Positions 51,915 through 61,161 of a stretch of DNA of 63,023 nucleotides are shown piece by piece. Position 1 is the first letter of the stretch. Each line of letters opens with the position of its first letter. The notes under the pieces were generated by a model. That model was not told the DNA's origin and searched no databases. It saw only the letters and a program-made list of their open reading frames with translations. This DNA comes from Candidatus Azobacteroides sp. (GTDB lineage: Bacteria; Bacteroidota; Bacteroidia; Bacteroidales; Azobacteroidaceae), in the NCBI GenBank assembly GCA_009783445.1, contig WRFY01000123.1:1-63023 (forward strand), read 5' to 3'. The position numbers were made by a program, and so were the translations under genes.

Positions 51915-52930
51915 TGAGAATAGGCATTTTGTCGTCAGGCGGCGATTGTCCGGGTATTAACGCTACAATCCGAGGGGTTGGCAAAACAGCGTTGACCCAC
52001 TTTGGAATGGATGTGATTGGGATTAAAAGCGGATTCCAAGGACTTTTGAACAAAGAATACATCCTGCTTGACGATGAATCGCTTTCCGGTTTATTGAATT
52101 TGGGAGGAACTATCTTAGGTACCTCGCGTGAAAAACCATTCAAAAAATTACGAGACGGAAGCGAAGGTGAAAATCCGCAAATCATTATCGACAATTATAA
52201 AAAATTAGGCTTGGATTGTCTGGTTTGCATTGGAGGAAATGGGACACAGAAAACAGCCTATAAAGTTTCCCAATTGGGTTTGAACGTGATCAGCATTCCC
52301 AAAACAATCGACAACGATGTATGGGGAACAGATACCGCCTTTGGTTTTCATACCGCCGTAGATATTGCAACCGAGGCAATCGATCGCCTGCATTCTACAG
52401 CGAGTTCTCATAAACGGGTGATGGTGATCGAATTAATGGGTCACAAAACGGGTTGGCTTGCTCTCTATGCCGGCATGGCAGGAGGAGCCGACGTGATTCT
52501 GCTTCCCGAACTGGGATTTAATATCGAAAAAGTAAATAAAGCGATCCAAAATCGCGTTTTGAAAGGGAAACCTTATTCTATTGTTGTCATGGGAGAAGGA
52601 TTGACTATAGACAATCAGAAACGTTTGTCGGCTTCTTATATTTCTCAACTCATTGAAGAAGGTACGGGTATCGAAACGCGCACCACTATATTGGGATATG
52701 TCCAAAGGGGGGGAAGTCCTTCTGCTTTCGATCGAAATTTAGCTACCCGTTTGGGAGGTCATGCTACTGAAATGATATCTAAAGGCAAATTTGGCCAAAT
52801 GATTTGTCTGGTGAACGATGAAATTCAGTCCATTCCTTTGTCGGAAGTTTACGGCAAATTGAAATCAGTGAATCCCGACCATGACTTAATTATTCAAGGA
52901 AAGCGGATGGGGATTTCGTTTGGCGTATAG
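51914..52930 (+). CDS. pfkA: 6-phosphofructokinase
   Basis: The 338-aa protein phosphorylates fructose-6-phosphate. It has the N-terminal GGDCPGINATIRG loop, PKTIDNDVWGTD (catalytic Asp), MGHKTGWLALYAGMAGGAD and QRGGSPSAFDR. Two nucleotide-site positions are notable: the usual GGDGS is GGNGT (Asn for the metal-binding Asp, Gly kept at the position that favours ATP), while Lys replaces Gly before TIDND, a feature seen in PPi-type and mixed groups. ATP use is likely but not certain. I chose the ATG at 51914; a TTG at 51911 precedes it. Confidence 0.9.
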   Translation: MRIGILSSGGDCPGINATIRGVGKTALTHFGMDVIGIKSGFQGLLNKEYILLDDESLSGLLNLGGTILGTSREKPFKKLRDGSEGENPQIIIDNYKKLGLDCLVCIGGNGTQKTAYKVSQLGLNVISIPKTIDNDVWGTDTAFGFHTAVDIATEAIDRLHSTASSHKRVMVIELMGHKTGWLALYAGMAGGADVILLPELGFNIEKVNKAIQNRVLKGKPYSIVVMGEGLTIDNQKRLSASYISQLIEEGTGIETRTTILGYVQRGGSPSAFDRNLATRLGGHATEMISKGKFGQMICLVNDEIQSIPLSEVYGKLKSVNPDHDLIIQGKRMGISFGV

Positions 52931-52932
52931 AT

Positions 52933-52984
52933 AAAAAAAATCTCTGCCGACGCGGAATTGGATCCGCTCACAGAGATTTTTTAA
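52933..52984. terminator. Bidirectional intrinsic terminator between pfkA and rpsP
   Basis: A 12-bp stem (52935-52946 with 52971-52982) flanks an inner GCGGA/TCCGC stem (52952-52956, 52963-52967). A runs on one side and T runs on the other give U tracts for both convergent genes. Confidence 0.85.
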
Positions 52985-53021
52985 TTTTCCTTTATTTTTT
53001 ACAGAGATTTTATCGAAAGGA

Positions 53022-53567
53022 TTATGTATTAGCAACCGTTTCTGTTGCAGGTAAATCATTACTTTCTTTGACCGCTTCTTTCTCTTTCTCTCTCTTAGCG
53101 GCTGCAATTTGCTCTTTTTTAGCGGCAAGCGCTTCAGCTTTTACTTTATTAACGGCTTTTTCGGCATCTAATCTTGTTTTTAGAGCAGCTCTTTCGGCTT
53201 CATTCAATTTGCCTACAGCTGTTTTAACAGCCGACTGTTTGGCGTTTTTCCATGCCTGAAATTTGTTTTCTGCTTCCGCTTCGTTGAAAGCGCCTTTGGC
53301 AACGCCGCCTAATAAGTGTTTTTTAAGAAGAACTCCTTCGTCTGAGAGAATATTTCTCACTGTGTCAGTAGGTTGAGCTCCTACCGTCAGCCAATGCAAA
53401 GCTCTGTCGAATTTCAAATCTATTGTAGCAGGATTTGTATTGGGGTTGTAAGAACCAATCCTTTCTATAAATTTTCCATCTCGTGGAGCTCTGCTATCTG
53501 CGATCACAATATGGTAAAATGCATACCCTTTGCGACCATGTCTTTGCAATCTGATTTTAGTTGCCAT
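53022..53567 (-). CDS. rpsP: 30S ribosomal protein S16 with long C-terminal extension
   Basis: S16 is a small-subunit assembly protein. The first 85 residues of the 181-aa product are the conserved core ([20 protein letters not shown], then [38 protein letters not shown]). The remaining 95 or so residues are rich in Ala, Lys and Glu and should form a helix. E. coli S16 is 82 aa; the extended form is usual in Bacteroidota. Its -7 box is at 53614-53621. Confidence 0.95.
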   Translation of the reverse strand: MATKIRLQRHGRKGYAFYHIVIADSRAPRDGKFIERIGSYNPNTNPATIDLKFDRALHWLTVGAQPTDTVRNILSDEGVLLKKHLLGGVAKGAFNEAEAENKFQAWKNAKQSAVKTAVGKLNEAERAALKTRLDAEKAVNKVKAEALAAKKEQIAAAKREKEKEAVKESNDLPATETVANT

Positions 53568-53613
53568 TTGTTTAAGATATAATTTTGATTTTTGAAATTT
53601 ATATTAGCGGATG

Positions 53614-53621
53614 CAAAGGTA
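53614..53621 (-). promoter_or_regulatory. -7 element for rpsP
   Basis: TACCTTTG on the minus strand matches TAnnTTTG, 47 nt before the rpsP ATG. Confidence 0.5.
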
Positions 53622-53656
53622 ATGCTTTTTTCGGATTGAGCGATATGAATTCAACA

Positions 53657-54889
53657 TTATTTTCCTTTGTGGCTTAAGAGCCAAGCATCTTTGTGCTGGG
53701 GATAATCAGCACGAAACTGGATTAAGAATGCTTCCGCTTCTTCTTTGTCTTCGAATTGACGAACGTAAATCCGGTGTTTATTTTCATCGCTGATAATCTG
53801 AGCTGTAGGAAAATTGGATTTTTGAAAATCGCTCAATGCCTTTTCTGCCAGCGTAGAAGTTGGCATGCTGGCTATAACAATATAATATTGACGCTTGACG
53901 GTATTCTTGCCGCCCTCTTTATCCTTTTTATCAGCATTCTTTTTATTATTGTCATTATTATCACTATCTTTTTTATCAGCATCCTTATCCTTTTTATTTG
54001 CCTCTTTTTTATCCTCCTCTTTTTTCCCCTTTTCAGCGTCTTTTTTCTCCGCGTCTTTTTTCTCTGCATCTTTTTTTTCAGCGCCTTTCCGTTCTGTATT
54101 TTCTGTTTTCGTTTGTTCCTTTTGTTTTTCTTTTTCGGCGGCAATTGGTAAGTTTTGCGCAAGCATGGGTAAAGTCTGATCCAAGTTTGTTCCTTCTATT
54201 ATATTCATCGGAACGACGCTTTCCGTTGGAGTTTCAACGTTTGCAGTAAAATTTTTAGTTATTTTCGATGAAAAAGGGATGACGTTTGCTTCTTGCGAAT
54301 ATTTCCGCAAATGTTCATTCACAGGCGTAACGACCAGAAATAAGGCTGCCGCCACTGCCGCCGCCGAACCCGTCCACCGCAATATCCATTTGTTAATCGG
54401 AATAAAAATCGTCTCTTCGTTTTTCTCTTTCTGCTCCGAAAAAGGATGTTCAAGCGGCGCCTCCAAGTCTTTGAGGCTAGGTACATAAAAATGATATAAA
54501 CCAAAATAATTGGCATTACAACTCAAAATCGAGGAAGGGGTAAAAACAATTTTCCGCTCTTCTGACAACGAGAGGTTTCCTACCCACTGAATATGAACCA
54601 TTTCTTCTTCTGCTAATTGTCGGTTTAAGAAGTCTACATACGAACGAATTTGCAAACAGGCCGTTTGATAAGAAATGTTTTCTTCTTTGCGGAGCGAATT
54701 GGCCAGTAGTCCGTCGTTATGCCGGATTTCGGGATTGAATCCCAACGATTGTATGGGAAAACGCATCAAGCCCCTTTCTTGAGGCGGTTCTATCTCTCTG
54801 GGAGAAACGATAAAAGCGCCAAAACCCGGAATGATAAGACATTCGTGTTTTGTTAGCAAGTAAGCAATATGGAAATTTATTTTTTTCAC
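53657..54889 (-). CDS. HU-CCDC81 and SPOR domain protein
   Basis: The 410-aa protein has an N-terminal HU-like CCDC81 domain (about residues 3-125, FHIAYLLTKHECLIIPGFGAF), a membrane helix near 171-190, a lysine/aspartate/glutamate-rich repeat tract (about 251-331, with KKDAE repeated several times) and a C-terminal SPOR domain (about 334-408). SPOR domains bind denuded peptidoglycan glycan strands at division sites, so the protein should be an inner-membrane, division-linked factor with its C-terminus in the periplasm. The start is a GTG; the -7 box TACTTTTG (54894-54901) is only 5 nt upstream, which suggests a leaderless transcript. Confidence 0.88.
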   Translation of the reverse strand: MKKINFHIAYLLTKHECLIIPGFGAFIVSPREIEPPQERGLMRFPIQSLGFNPEIRHNDGLLANSLRKEENISYQTACLQIRSYVDFLNRQLAEEEMVHIQWVGNLSLSEERKIVFTPSSILSCNANYFGLYHFYVPSLKDLEAPLEHPFSEQKEKNEETIFIPINKWILRWTGSAAAVAAALFLVVTPVNEHLRKYSQEANVIPFSSKITKNFTANVETPTESVVPMNIIEGTNLDQTLPMLAQNLPIAAEKEKQKEQTKTENTERKGAEKKDAEKKDAEKKDAEKGKKEEDKKEANKKDKDADKKDSDNNDNNKKNADKKDKEGGKNTVKRQYYIVIASMPTSTLAEKALSDFQKSNFPTAQIISDENKHRIYVRQFEDKEEAEAFLIQFRADYPQHKDAWLLSHKGK

Positions 54890-54924
54890 AAGGCAAAAGT
54901 AAGAAAAAAAAATAAGATATACAC

Positions 54925-54977
54925 TAAATTTGCTATATATTCGTTAAATAAAAAGAATTGCTAAGATAACTTAGCAA
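54925..54977 (+). promoter_or_regulatory. Polysaccharide operon -7 element and leader hairpin
   Basis: TAAATTTG (54925-54932) matches TAnnTTTG. About 25 nt later an 8-bp perfect hairpin TTGCTAAG/CTTAGCAA (54958-54965 with 54970-54977, ATAA loop) lies in the leader of the export gene. It has no T run, so it is a possible regulatory or stabilising structure and not a terminator. Confidence 0.55.
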
Positions 54978-55007
54978 GGAAACAATAAACACTTTTATTT
55001 GTTATAT

Positions 55008-55817
55008 ATGAAACGAGCATGTACCATATTCATTTGGATCGCACCTCTTTTGCTTTTCTCTTGTATGACAGTTCCTCGCAACATTACCTATTTTCAGGAT
55101 TTGAATTCCTATCAACAACAACAACTCAGAGCAGGAGAAATGTATGAACCGATCATTAAAAATAATGATCAACTGTTGATTACTGTTTCGGCTCCCATTT
55201 TGGATCAGCAATCGGTCGCCCAATTCAATCTCCCGATGATTACTTATTTGGCTCCTGGAGAAACAACCTCTATACAGTCGAACTCTGTGCAAACTTACAT
55301 GGTGGAAAGCGACGGGACAATTGCATTTCCGGTACTGGGAAAAATCCATTTGGCTGGATTAACCAAATCGCAAGCCATCGAACAGATATCTCGACAGGTT
55401 TCCGATTATATTGCTAATCCCATTGTGAATATACAAATAGTATCATTTAAAGTGACTGTTTTAGGCGAAGTCGCCAAGCCGGGACCTATTGATGTGAAAA
55501 ACGAACGGATTTCTATTCTGGACGCTTTGGGCGCCGCCGGCGACCTAACTATTTATGGCAATCGCCAAAATGTATTATTAATCCGCGATAACAATGGTAC
55601 AATAGAATATGTGAAATTCGATCTGACAAAATCCGATTTATTTATTTCTCCTTATTATTATTTACAGCAAAATGATTTATTAGTGGTAGATTCCAACAAT
55701 ACCCGCAAACAGGACAGTAAATATGGAACTGCCGACACTTACAGAAATTCTCTGGTAACTGTTCTCTTTTCCGCAGTTTCTGTTATCATTTCTTTTCTGA
55801 ATATAGTGCTTAAATAA
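55008..55817 (+). CDS. Polysaccharide export lipoprotein (Wza/BexD-like)
   Basis: The 269-aa lipoprotein (signal ending LLLFSC) belongs to the outer-membrane polysaccharide export family. It has the N-terminal Poly_export domain (PRNITYFQDLN, YEPIIKNNDQLLITVSAP, then GTIAFPVLGKIHLAGLTKSQA) and an SLBB-like domain (FKVTVLGEVAKPGPIDVKNERISILDALGAAGDLT, shown in part), with a C-terminal hydrophobic segment. It forms the exit channel for capsule or exopolysaccharide. I chose the ATG at 55008; a TTG upstream is possible. Confidence 0.9.
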   Translation: MKRACTIFIWIAPLLLFSCMTVPRNITYFQDLNSYQQQQLRAGEMYEPIIKNNDQLLITVSAPILDQQSVAQFNLPMITYLAPGETTSIQSNSVQTYMVESDGTIAFPVLGKIHLAGLTKSQAIEQISRQVSDYIANPIVNIQIVSFKVTVLGEVAKPGPIDVKNERISILDALGAAGDLTIYGNRQNVLLIRDNNGTIEYVKFDLTKSDLFISPYYYLQQNDLLVVDSNNTRKQDSKYGTADTYRNSLVTVLFSAVSVIISFLNIVLK

Positions 55818-55848
55818 CAATAAAAATAATGAAACAATTGATTATTTT

Positions 55849-57450
55849 ATGAAAACTCAAGAAAATAAAACAGAGGGTGAACAAATAAAAGAAACCTTGC
55901 AATTCTGGTTGCATTATTGGTATATTTTTGTTATTAGCCTAATTGTTTGTGGAGCTATTGCCTGGATTTATCTTAAAACTACGACCCCTGTATTCAATGT
56001 TGCGGCCAAGGTAAACCTCCGTCACGACGAATCCCTTTTGGGCACTGGTTCTGTGGCTAGAACACAATCTATCATGAGCGCTTTTGGAATGGGCGGGGGA
56101 ACTGAAAATATTGAAGACGAAATTAAGAAAATGTCTTCTCATGGATATGTGAAAGAAATTGCCAAAAACCTTGATTTGAATAAGATTTATACCCAATTGA
56201 CCTGTTTTGGATTTGTTAAAAAACCCTTATACGATCAATCGCCGGTTGTCCTTTCTGTGGATCCGGAAATAGCGGATACCATGAGCGTCTTTATCTCGTT
56301 TATTTTAAACATAAAACCGGAATTAACGAAAATAAAAATGAAAATAGGGAAGCAGACCATCGGAAAATATGAAATAACTTCTTACCCTGCAACGATTCAA
56401 ACAAGTTTGGGACAATTTACTTTCGAAAAATCGCCTTATTATGAGGGATATAATCAGCCTCTAAACTTGAAAATCACTTATGCGAGTTATGACTTTATTG
56501 CTCAGATTTATCAAAAAATGTTGAGTATTGGCTTTGAGAAAAAAAGTTCAGATTTAATAGATATGAAAATGGCAGGGGAAAATATTCCTTTTATCAAAAA
56601 AGTTTTACTCGAAATGATTGCTATTTATAACAAAAAATGGGTGGAAGATAAGGATTTAGTCTCAAGTAAAACAATCGATTTTATAGACAGTCGTTTGTTA
56701 CTATCCAAAGATATGTTAGCAAACGTCGACAATCAGATACAACAATTCAAAGATAAATACAATCTTACCGAAATAGAAGCAGACGTAAAATCTTATCTTA
56801 CGATTAGCGGTGAATTGCAGGCTCAGTTATTAACTGCCGAAACGCAGTTAAACATTGTGGATATTATTGTAGATTTTGTGAGTGACGAGAAAAATAAATA
56901 TTCGCTGATTCCTTTCAATCTGAGTTTAAACGATCAAAACATGGCGACTGTGATCAGTAAATACAACGACGAATTAATCAAAAGAAACGAATTATACAAA
57001 AACAATGTTCAAAGCGCTTTGGCTCGTTCTTTAGATGAGGTGATAGAGGTTCAAAGGAAAAATTTGCTGGTTACTTTGGAAAATACACGAAAGAGCGCTC
57101 AGATAACACTTGCCAATCTGAAGAAGAAAGATAAAGAAAACAACGCAAAAATGGGTAAGATACCTGCCATTGAAAAAGATTACATCAATTTGCGTCGGGA
57201 GCAGGAAGTTCAACAATCCATTTATGTTTTTTTACTGGAAAAGCGAGAAGAAATTGGAATTCGGGGCATCAATCTGTTACCAAAATTGAAAATAATAGAT
57301 GCGCCTTATGTCGTTATCAAGCCGGTTTCTCCCGATCGTATGAAAGTGGCTATAACAACTTTATTTTTCGGAGGAATTATATTCCCTTTATCTGCAATTT
57401 ACAGCTTGCCATTTGTTAATAATTACATACGAAAAAGAAAAGAAAAATGA
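55849..57450 (+). CDS. Polysaccharide chain-length determinant protein (Wzz/GumC-like)
   Basis: The 533-aa protein has an N-terminal cytoplasmic stretch, a membrane helix (about residues 29-49), a large periplasmic part with predicted coiled coil (about 300-450) and a C-terminal membrane helix (about 503-523). This is the Wzz/GumC architecture that controls polysaccharide chain length and export. There is no C-terminal tyrosine kinase domain. Its stop overlaps the flippase ATG by 4 nt. The export partner is encoded just upstream. Confidence 0.88.
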   Translation: MKTQENKTEGEQIKETLQFWLHYWYIFVISLIVCGAIAWIYLKTTTPVFNVAAKVNLRHDESLLGTGSVARTQSIMSAFGMGGGTENIEDEIKKMSSHGYVKEIAKNLDLNKIYTQLTCFGFVKKPLYDQSPVVLSVDPEIADTMSVFISFILNIKPELTKIKMKIGKQTIGKYEITSYPATIQTSLGQFTFEKSPYYEGYNQPLNLKITYASYDFIAQIYQKMLSIGFEKKSSDLIDMKMAGENIPFIKKVLLEMIAIYNKKWVEDKDLVSSKTIDFIDSRLLLSKDMLANVDNQIQQFKDKYNLTEIEADVKSYLTISGELQAQLLTAETQLNIVDIIVDFVSDEKNKYSLIPFNLSLNDQNMATVISKYNDELIKRNELYKNNVQSALARSLDEVIEVQRKNLLVTLENTRKSAQITLANLKKKDKENNAKMGKIPAIEKDYINLRREQEVQQSIYVFLLEKREEIGIRGINLLPKLKIIDAPYVVIKPVSPDRMKVAITTLFFGGIIFPLSAIYSLPFVNNYIRKRKEK

Positions 57451-58838
57451 TTCGCTTAATCAAAGAAAGAATATTTACTTTTTTTAACGAAGGACATGAA
57501 CGAACAATTCTGACAAAAAAAAATATTGCAGCTTCTTTTGCCATTAAGGGATTGACTATTCTTATATCTTTAATTTTAGTTCCACTAACAATTAATTATG
57601 TGAATCCAGAACGGAATGGCATTTGGTTGACCATCTATTCAATGGTTTTATGGCTTAATTTGTTTGATGTTGGCTTAGGTAATGGCATGAAGAACAAATT
57701 AGCAGAAGCTAAAGCCAAAGGTGAAAATGAGTTAGCAAAAAAATATGTAAGTTCGACTTATGCTATTGTCGGGGGGATTTGTTTGATTGTATTTATTGTG
57801 TTTTGTTTTATTAATCCACAGTTAGATTGGATTAAAATGTTAGGCTCCGGAGCCAGTATAGAACCATATCGTCGAGAAATTTCCGGTTTGATATGGATTT
57901 CTATGGTTGCTTTTTGCATAACTTTTGTTTTTAATCTGCTTAAAAGTGTTTTAATTGCTGATCAACATCCGGCAATTAGTTCTTTTTTGGATATGTTGGG
58001 ACAATTGTTTACTTTAATGGGAATTTTTTTTCTGCTGAAAACAACTTCGCCTTCGCTGATTTATTTGGGATTAGTGACCGGTTTTGCGCCAATAATAGTA
58101 TATGTTGTTGCCAGTATATATTTTTTTCATACTAAGTATCGGGATTGGAGGCCCTCTTTTGGACAAGTGGATTTCAAATTAGCAAAAAACATGTTGAATT
58201 TGGGAGTAAAATTCTTTATTTCTACTGTTGCTGTAATAATGGTTAATCAAATGATACCATTTTTAATTTTACGGATTACCACTTCATCAGAGGTAACAAG
58301 TTTCAATGTAGCTTTACGGCTATTCAGTTTCGTATTTAATATAATAGTAATTGTTATAATTCCATATTGGAGTTCTTTTACAGATGCTTACACAAAAAAA
58401 GATTTTCTATGGATGAAAGTATCAATCACATATTTACAACGACTATTTTGGGGATTTTTGATTTGTCAGGCCTTGTTACTATTTTTTGCTCCCGTTATCT
58501 ATCAAGTATGGATAAATAGATGGATTGCAGAATCGGACAATATAATAACGATTCCCTTTCTCATGTCGTTGTCAGTATGTCTTTATATTTGCGCTACATG
58601 TTGGATGTCTATTTTCATGCATCCTTTGAATGGTATCGGAAAAATTAAACTGCAAGTTTACAGCTCAATGTTTGAAATGATCTTGTTTATACCTTTCGCT
58701 TTATTTTTAGGACATTATTGGGGAGCTCCTGGCATTGTATTGACTCCTGTCATCATCTACATTCCTCGAATGATTTGGACGCCTGTACAATTGCATCAAT
58801 TAATTAGTCAAAAAGCCACCGGAATCTGGAATAAATAA
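57447..58838 (+). CDS. Polysaccharide flippase (Wzx/MATE-like)
   Basis: The 463-aa protein has about 12-14 hydrophobic segments and the pattern of oligosaccharide-lipid flippases (N-terminal NIAASFAIKGLTILISLILVPLTI, then NPERNGIWLTIYSMVLWLNLFDVGLGNGMKNKLAEA region). It should move lipid-linked repeat units to the periplasm. The local sequence is markedly AT-rich, which suits a horizontally acquired glycan locus. Specificity cannot be read. Confidence 0.87.
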   Translation: MIRLIKERIFTFFNEGHERTILTKKNIAASFAIKGLTILISLILVPLTINYVNPERNGIWLTIYSMVLWLNLFDVGLGNGMKNKLAEAKAKGENELAKKYVSSTYAIVGGICLIVFIVFCFINPQLDWIKMLGSGASIEPYRREISGLIWISMVAFCITFVFNLLKSVLIADQHPAISSFLDMLGQLFTLMGIFFLLKTTSPSLIYLGLVTGFAPIIVYVVASIYFFHTKYRDWRPSFGQVDFKLAKNMLNLGVKFFISTVAVIMVNQMIPFLILRITTSSEVTSFNVALRLFSFVFNIIVIVIIPYWSSFTDAYTKKDFLWMKVSITYLQRLFWGFLICQALLLFFAPVIYQVWINRWIAESDNIITIPFLMSLSVCLYICATCWMSIFMHPLNGIGKIKLQVYSSMFEMILFIPFALFLGHYWGAPGIVLTPVIIYIPRMIWTPVQLHQLISQKATGIWNK

Positions 58839-58856
58839 TACGGCAAAGTAAAAAAT

Positions 58857-60209
58857 ATGATTTTTGTTGTTATAGTCATTTTTGCAATTGGTTTGTATAT
58901 CTATGGTCAAAAGGCTTGGACGTGGATTATTTTTTTCTTTTTTTTGACGTCTGGATTTAATTTAATTCCGGAAGAGCTAACAGATATTGGAATCATCAGC
59001 AAAGGAAGTGATTTTGCATTTCTCATTTTGATTGGAATTATAATCATTGATGTATTCTGTGTAAAAAATTACTTAAAACGAGACCGTTTCATTATGCTTC
59101 TCCTTTTATTCGGTATGGTTTTAGGAGCTTGTATTGTTTGGAGTAAATGGATAATCGGATTAACGTGGTCGGAAATTATTCGTTGTTGCCGTTACCAGTT
59201 TTTCTGGATTGCCTATCTTGCTTTTCGTAATATGGAAAAAGGACAATTAGAAAGTCTATTAAAATATCTATTTAATATTACGGTTTTCATTTCTGTTTTA
59301 TATCTTGCGCAAATAATATATCAGCAAACTATTTTAAACGAAGTAGGGATAACATGGGCAAATCTGTTTGGAATTAGAATTCCAAGATATTACAATCAAC
59401 CGGATTTGATTCAGTTTTGCACGTTTATGGCTGTTTTTAATAACCCCTACAGAGGGATGTGGAGGGTCGCTACTACTACTTTATTGATAATGGCTTTATT
59501 AGGAGCTTTTCATCGCAGTATGCAGGGTTTTTTTCTGCTTTCATTATTAATCGGATTCATTCTTAAACTTCCACATGTTAGAAAGATACAATTTTTGTCC
59601 CTATTATCAATTGCATTGCTTGGTGGCTTTCTTTTTGCGGGTTCACGTTTGATGAATTCTCGTACTTTTATAGATTTACAGAGAATCAGTAAAGGTTTAT
59701 ATGCAGATGTAGACGTCTTTGCACTCGAAGACTATTTCTATGAATCGACCTTCACTTTTAGACTTGCAGTATTGTATGAACGCAATCAATATCTTTGGGA
59801 TAATCCTAAAAAGCTATTGTTAGGAGCCGGACTTATTCCAGAAGATTCTCCAATGGCAAATACGTTTAATTTTAAAGTTGGATTGTTGGATGATATCACG
59901 GGAAGGGCGGTGCAGATTGATTGCGGCGATATATCCTATTCTTCTATGATCTTTCGTTTAGGGTATCTCGGTACAGCTATGTATTTAATGCTTCTTATTT
60001 ATTTATCTGTTTATTTCTACAAAAAACATAATCATAAGTACGGATTAGTTACTTTTCTTTTTGGGATAATGTCGTTTGGCGTTTCGTTTTTTTCATCCAA
60101 TTTATTATTGCCGGCAACTTACCTGTTGCCGCTTATAACTTATTGTATAATACAGAAAACAGAACAAGAAGAAGATTCTTCGGACATTTCATGTCTAACA
60201 AATATATAA
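58857..60209 (+). CDS. O-antigen/polysaccharide polymerase (Wzy-like)
   Basis: This 450-aa protein is very hydrophobic, with about 10-12 membrane helices and a larger periplasmic loop around residues 265-370. It has no enzymatic motif that I can name, but the shape and position between flippase and glycosyltransferase genes fit a Wzy polymerase or O-antigen ligase-like protein. Confidence rests on topology and context. Confidence 0.72.
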   Translation: MIFVVIVIFAIGLYIYGQKAWTWIIFFFFLTSGFNLIPEELTDIGIISKGSDFAFLILIGIIIIDVFCVKNYLKRDRFIMLLLLFGMVLGACIVWSKWIIGLTWSEIIRCCRYQFFWIAYLAFRNMEKGQLESLLKYLFNITVFISVLYLAQIIYQQTILNEVGITWANLFGIRIPRYYNQPDLIQFCTFMAVFNNPYRGMWRVATTTLLIMALLGAFHRSMQGFFLLSLLIGFILKLPHVRKIQFLSLLSIALLGGFLFAGSRLMNSRTFIDLQRISKGLYADVDVFALEDYFYESTFTFRLAVLYERNQYLWDNPKKLLLGAGLIPEDSPMANTFNFKVGLLDDITGRAVQIDCGDISYSSMIFRLGYLGTAMYLMLLIYLSVYFYKKHNHKYGLVTFLFGIMSFGVSFFSSNLLLPATYLLPLITYCIIQKTEQEEDSSDISCLTNI

Positions 60210-60217
60210 TAAAAACC

Positions 60218-61150
60218 ATGGATTCATTAGTAAACGATTACATGCAATTAAATAATTCTTTTCGAAAAAAAAAATTAATCTTTCGATTGGGGGCGCTTGC
60301 CGGTTTTTTTTCAGAGTATAACAATATGCTCCTTGCTATGTTGTATTGCTTGAAACATAAAATTCGTTTTGTACTTTATTCAAAAGATGCCGTTTTTCGC
60401 TATAAGCGGGGTTGGACAGATTATTTTCTTCCTTTTTGCACTGAAGATTTTTTTCCATATCAGAGACACAATCCGAGAGTCGCTGTTCCTTCCAAAAAAT
60501 ACGATCCGCGAGTGATCTTACATCATATATTACGTCCCAACACTTTTTTAACATTCGAACTATGGAATTCATTTCACAACCGGGCAATGGAAACGCAACA
60601 TTTCTACATTCCAGAATTGGGAATTGACGGAGGATTACAGGAAGCTTGTCGAGTATTGGCTAACTTAACTTGGCGATACAATGAAAACACAAAAAATGAG
60701 ATTGATAAATACATTTCATCATTAAATCTCCCAGAAGAATATGTTGGATTCCATATCCGTGCCGGAGATAAAATACAGGAAGCAGATTTATGGAATAATT
60801 CAATTTACATAGAAAAAGCCCAAAAATATTTGAATTTGCAAACAGCTTTCATATTAACTGATGATTATCACGTAATTGAAACTTTCCAAAACCAATTTAA
60901 AGATTGGCGCATTTATACCTTATGCGGAAAAGAAGAAAAAGGCTACTATCATCAGGATTTTTTAAAAAAAGACCACAAAGCGATCAAAGAAGCCTATATA
61001 AAACTTTTTGCTTCAATGGATATTTTGAGCCGTTCGAAACTTTTCGTTGGCACCTTCAGTTCAAACATTGGTATGTTTTTAGGCATGCGAATGAATCCAA
61101 ACAAAGCGCATGGAGTTGATTTGGAAAAATGGCAAATATGGACTTGTTAG
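60218..61150 (+). CDS. GT23-like (alpha-fucosyltransferase superfamily) glycosyltransferase
   Basis: The 310-aa protein has HIRAGDK (residues 179-185), then AFILTDDYHVIETF and SRSKLFVGTFSSNIGMFLGM (272-290). These match in order the HVRRTDK, TDD and CTFSS motifs of FUT8/NodZ-type (GT23) fucosyltransferases, which use GDP-fucose. The donor and linkage here are inference, and no GDP-fucose genes are in the window. Other in-frame ATGs at 60143 and 60191 would overlap the polymerase gene; the ATG at 60218 comes right after its stop and is preferred. Confidence 0.68.
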   Translation: MDSLVNDYMQLNNSFRKKKLIFRLGALAGFFSEYNNMLLAMLYCLKHKIRFVLYSKDAVFRYKRGWTDYFLPFCTEDFFPYQRHNPRVAVPSKKYDPRVILHHILRPNTFLTFELWNSFHNRAMETQHFYIPELGIDGGLQEACRVLANLTWRYNENTKNEIDKYISSLNLPEEYVGFHIRAGDKIQEADLWNNSIYIEKAQKYLNLQTAFILTDDYHVIETFQNQFKDWRIYTLCGKEEKGYYHQDFLKKDHKAIKEAYIKLFASMDILSRSKLFVGTFSSNIGMFLGMRMNPNKAHGVDLEKWQIWTC

Positions 61151-61161
61151 CAAGAGTAAGG

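Noticed and set aside
53872-54179. Several overlapping frames over the Lys/Asp-rich tract of the SPOR protein
   Set aside because: They arise from low-complexity DNA that is open in many frames; none has recognisable features.
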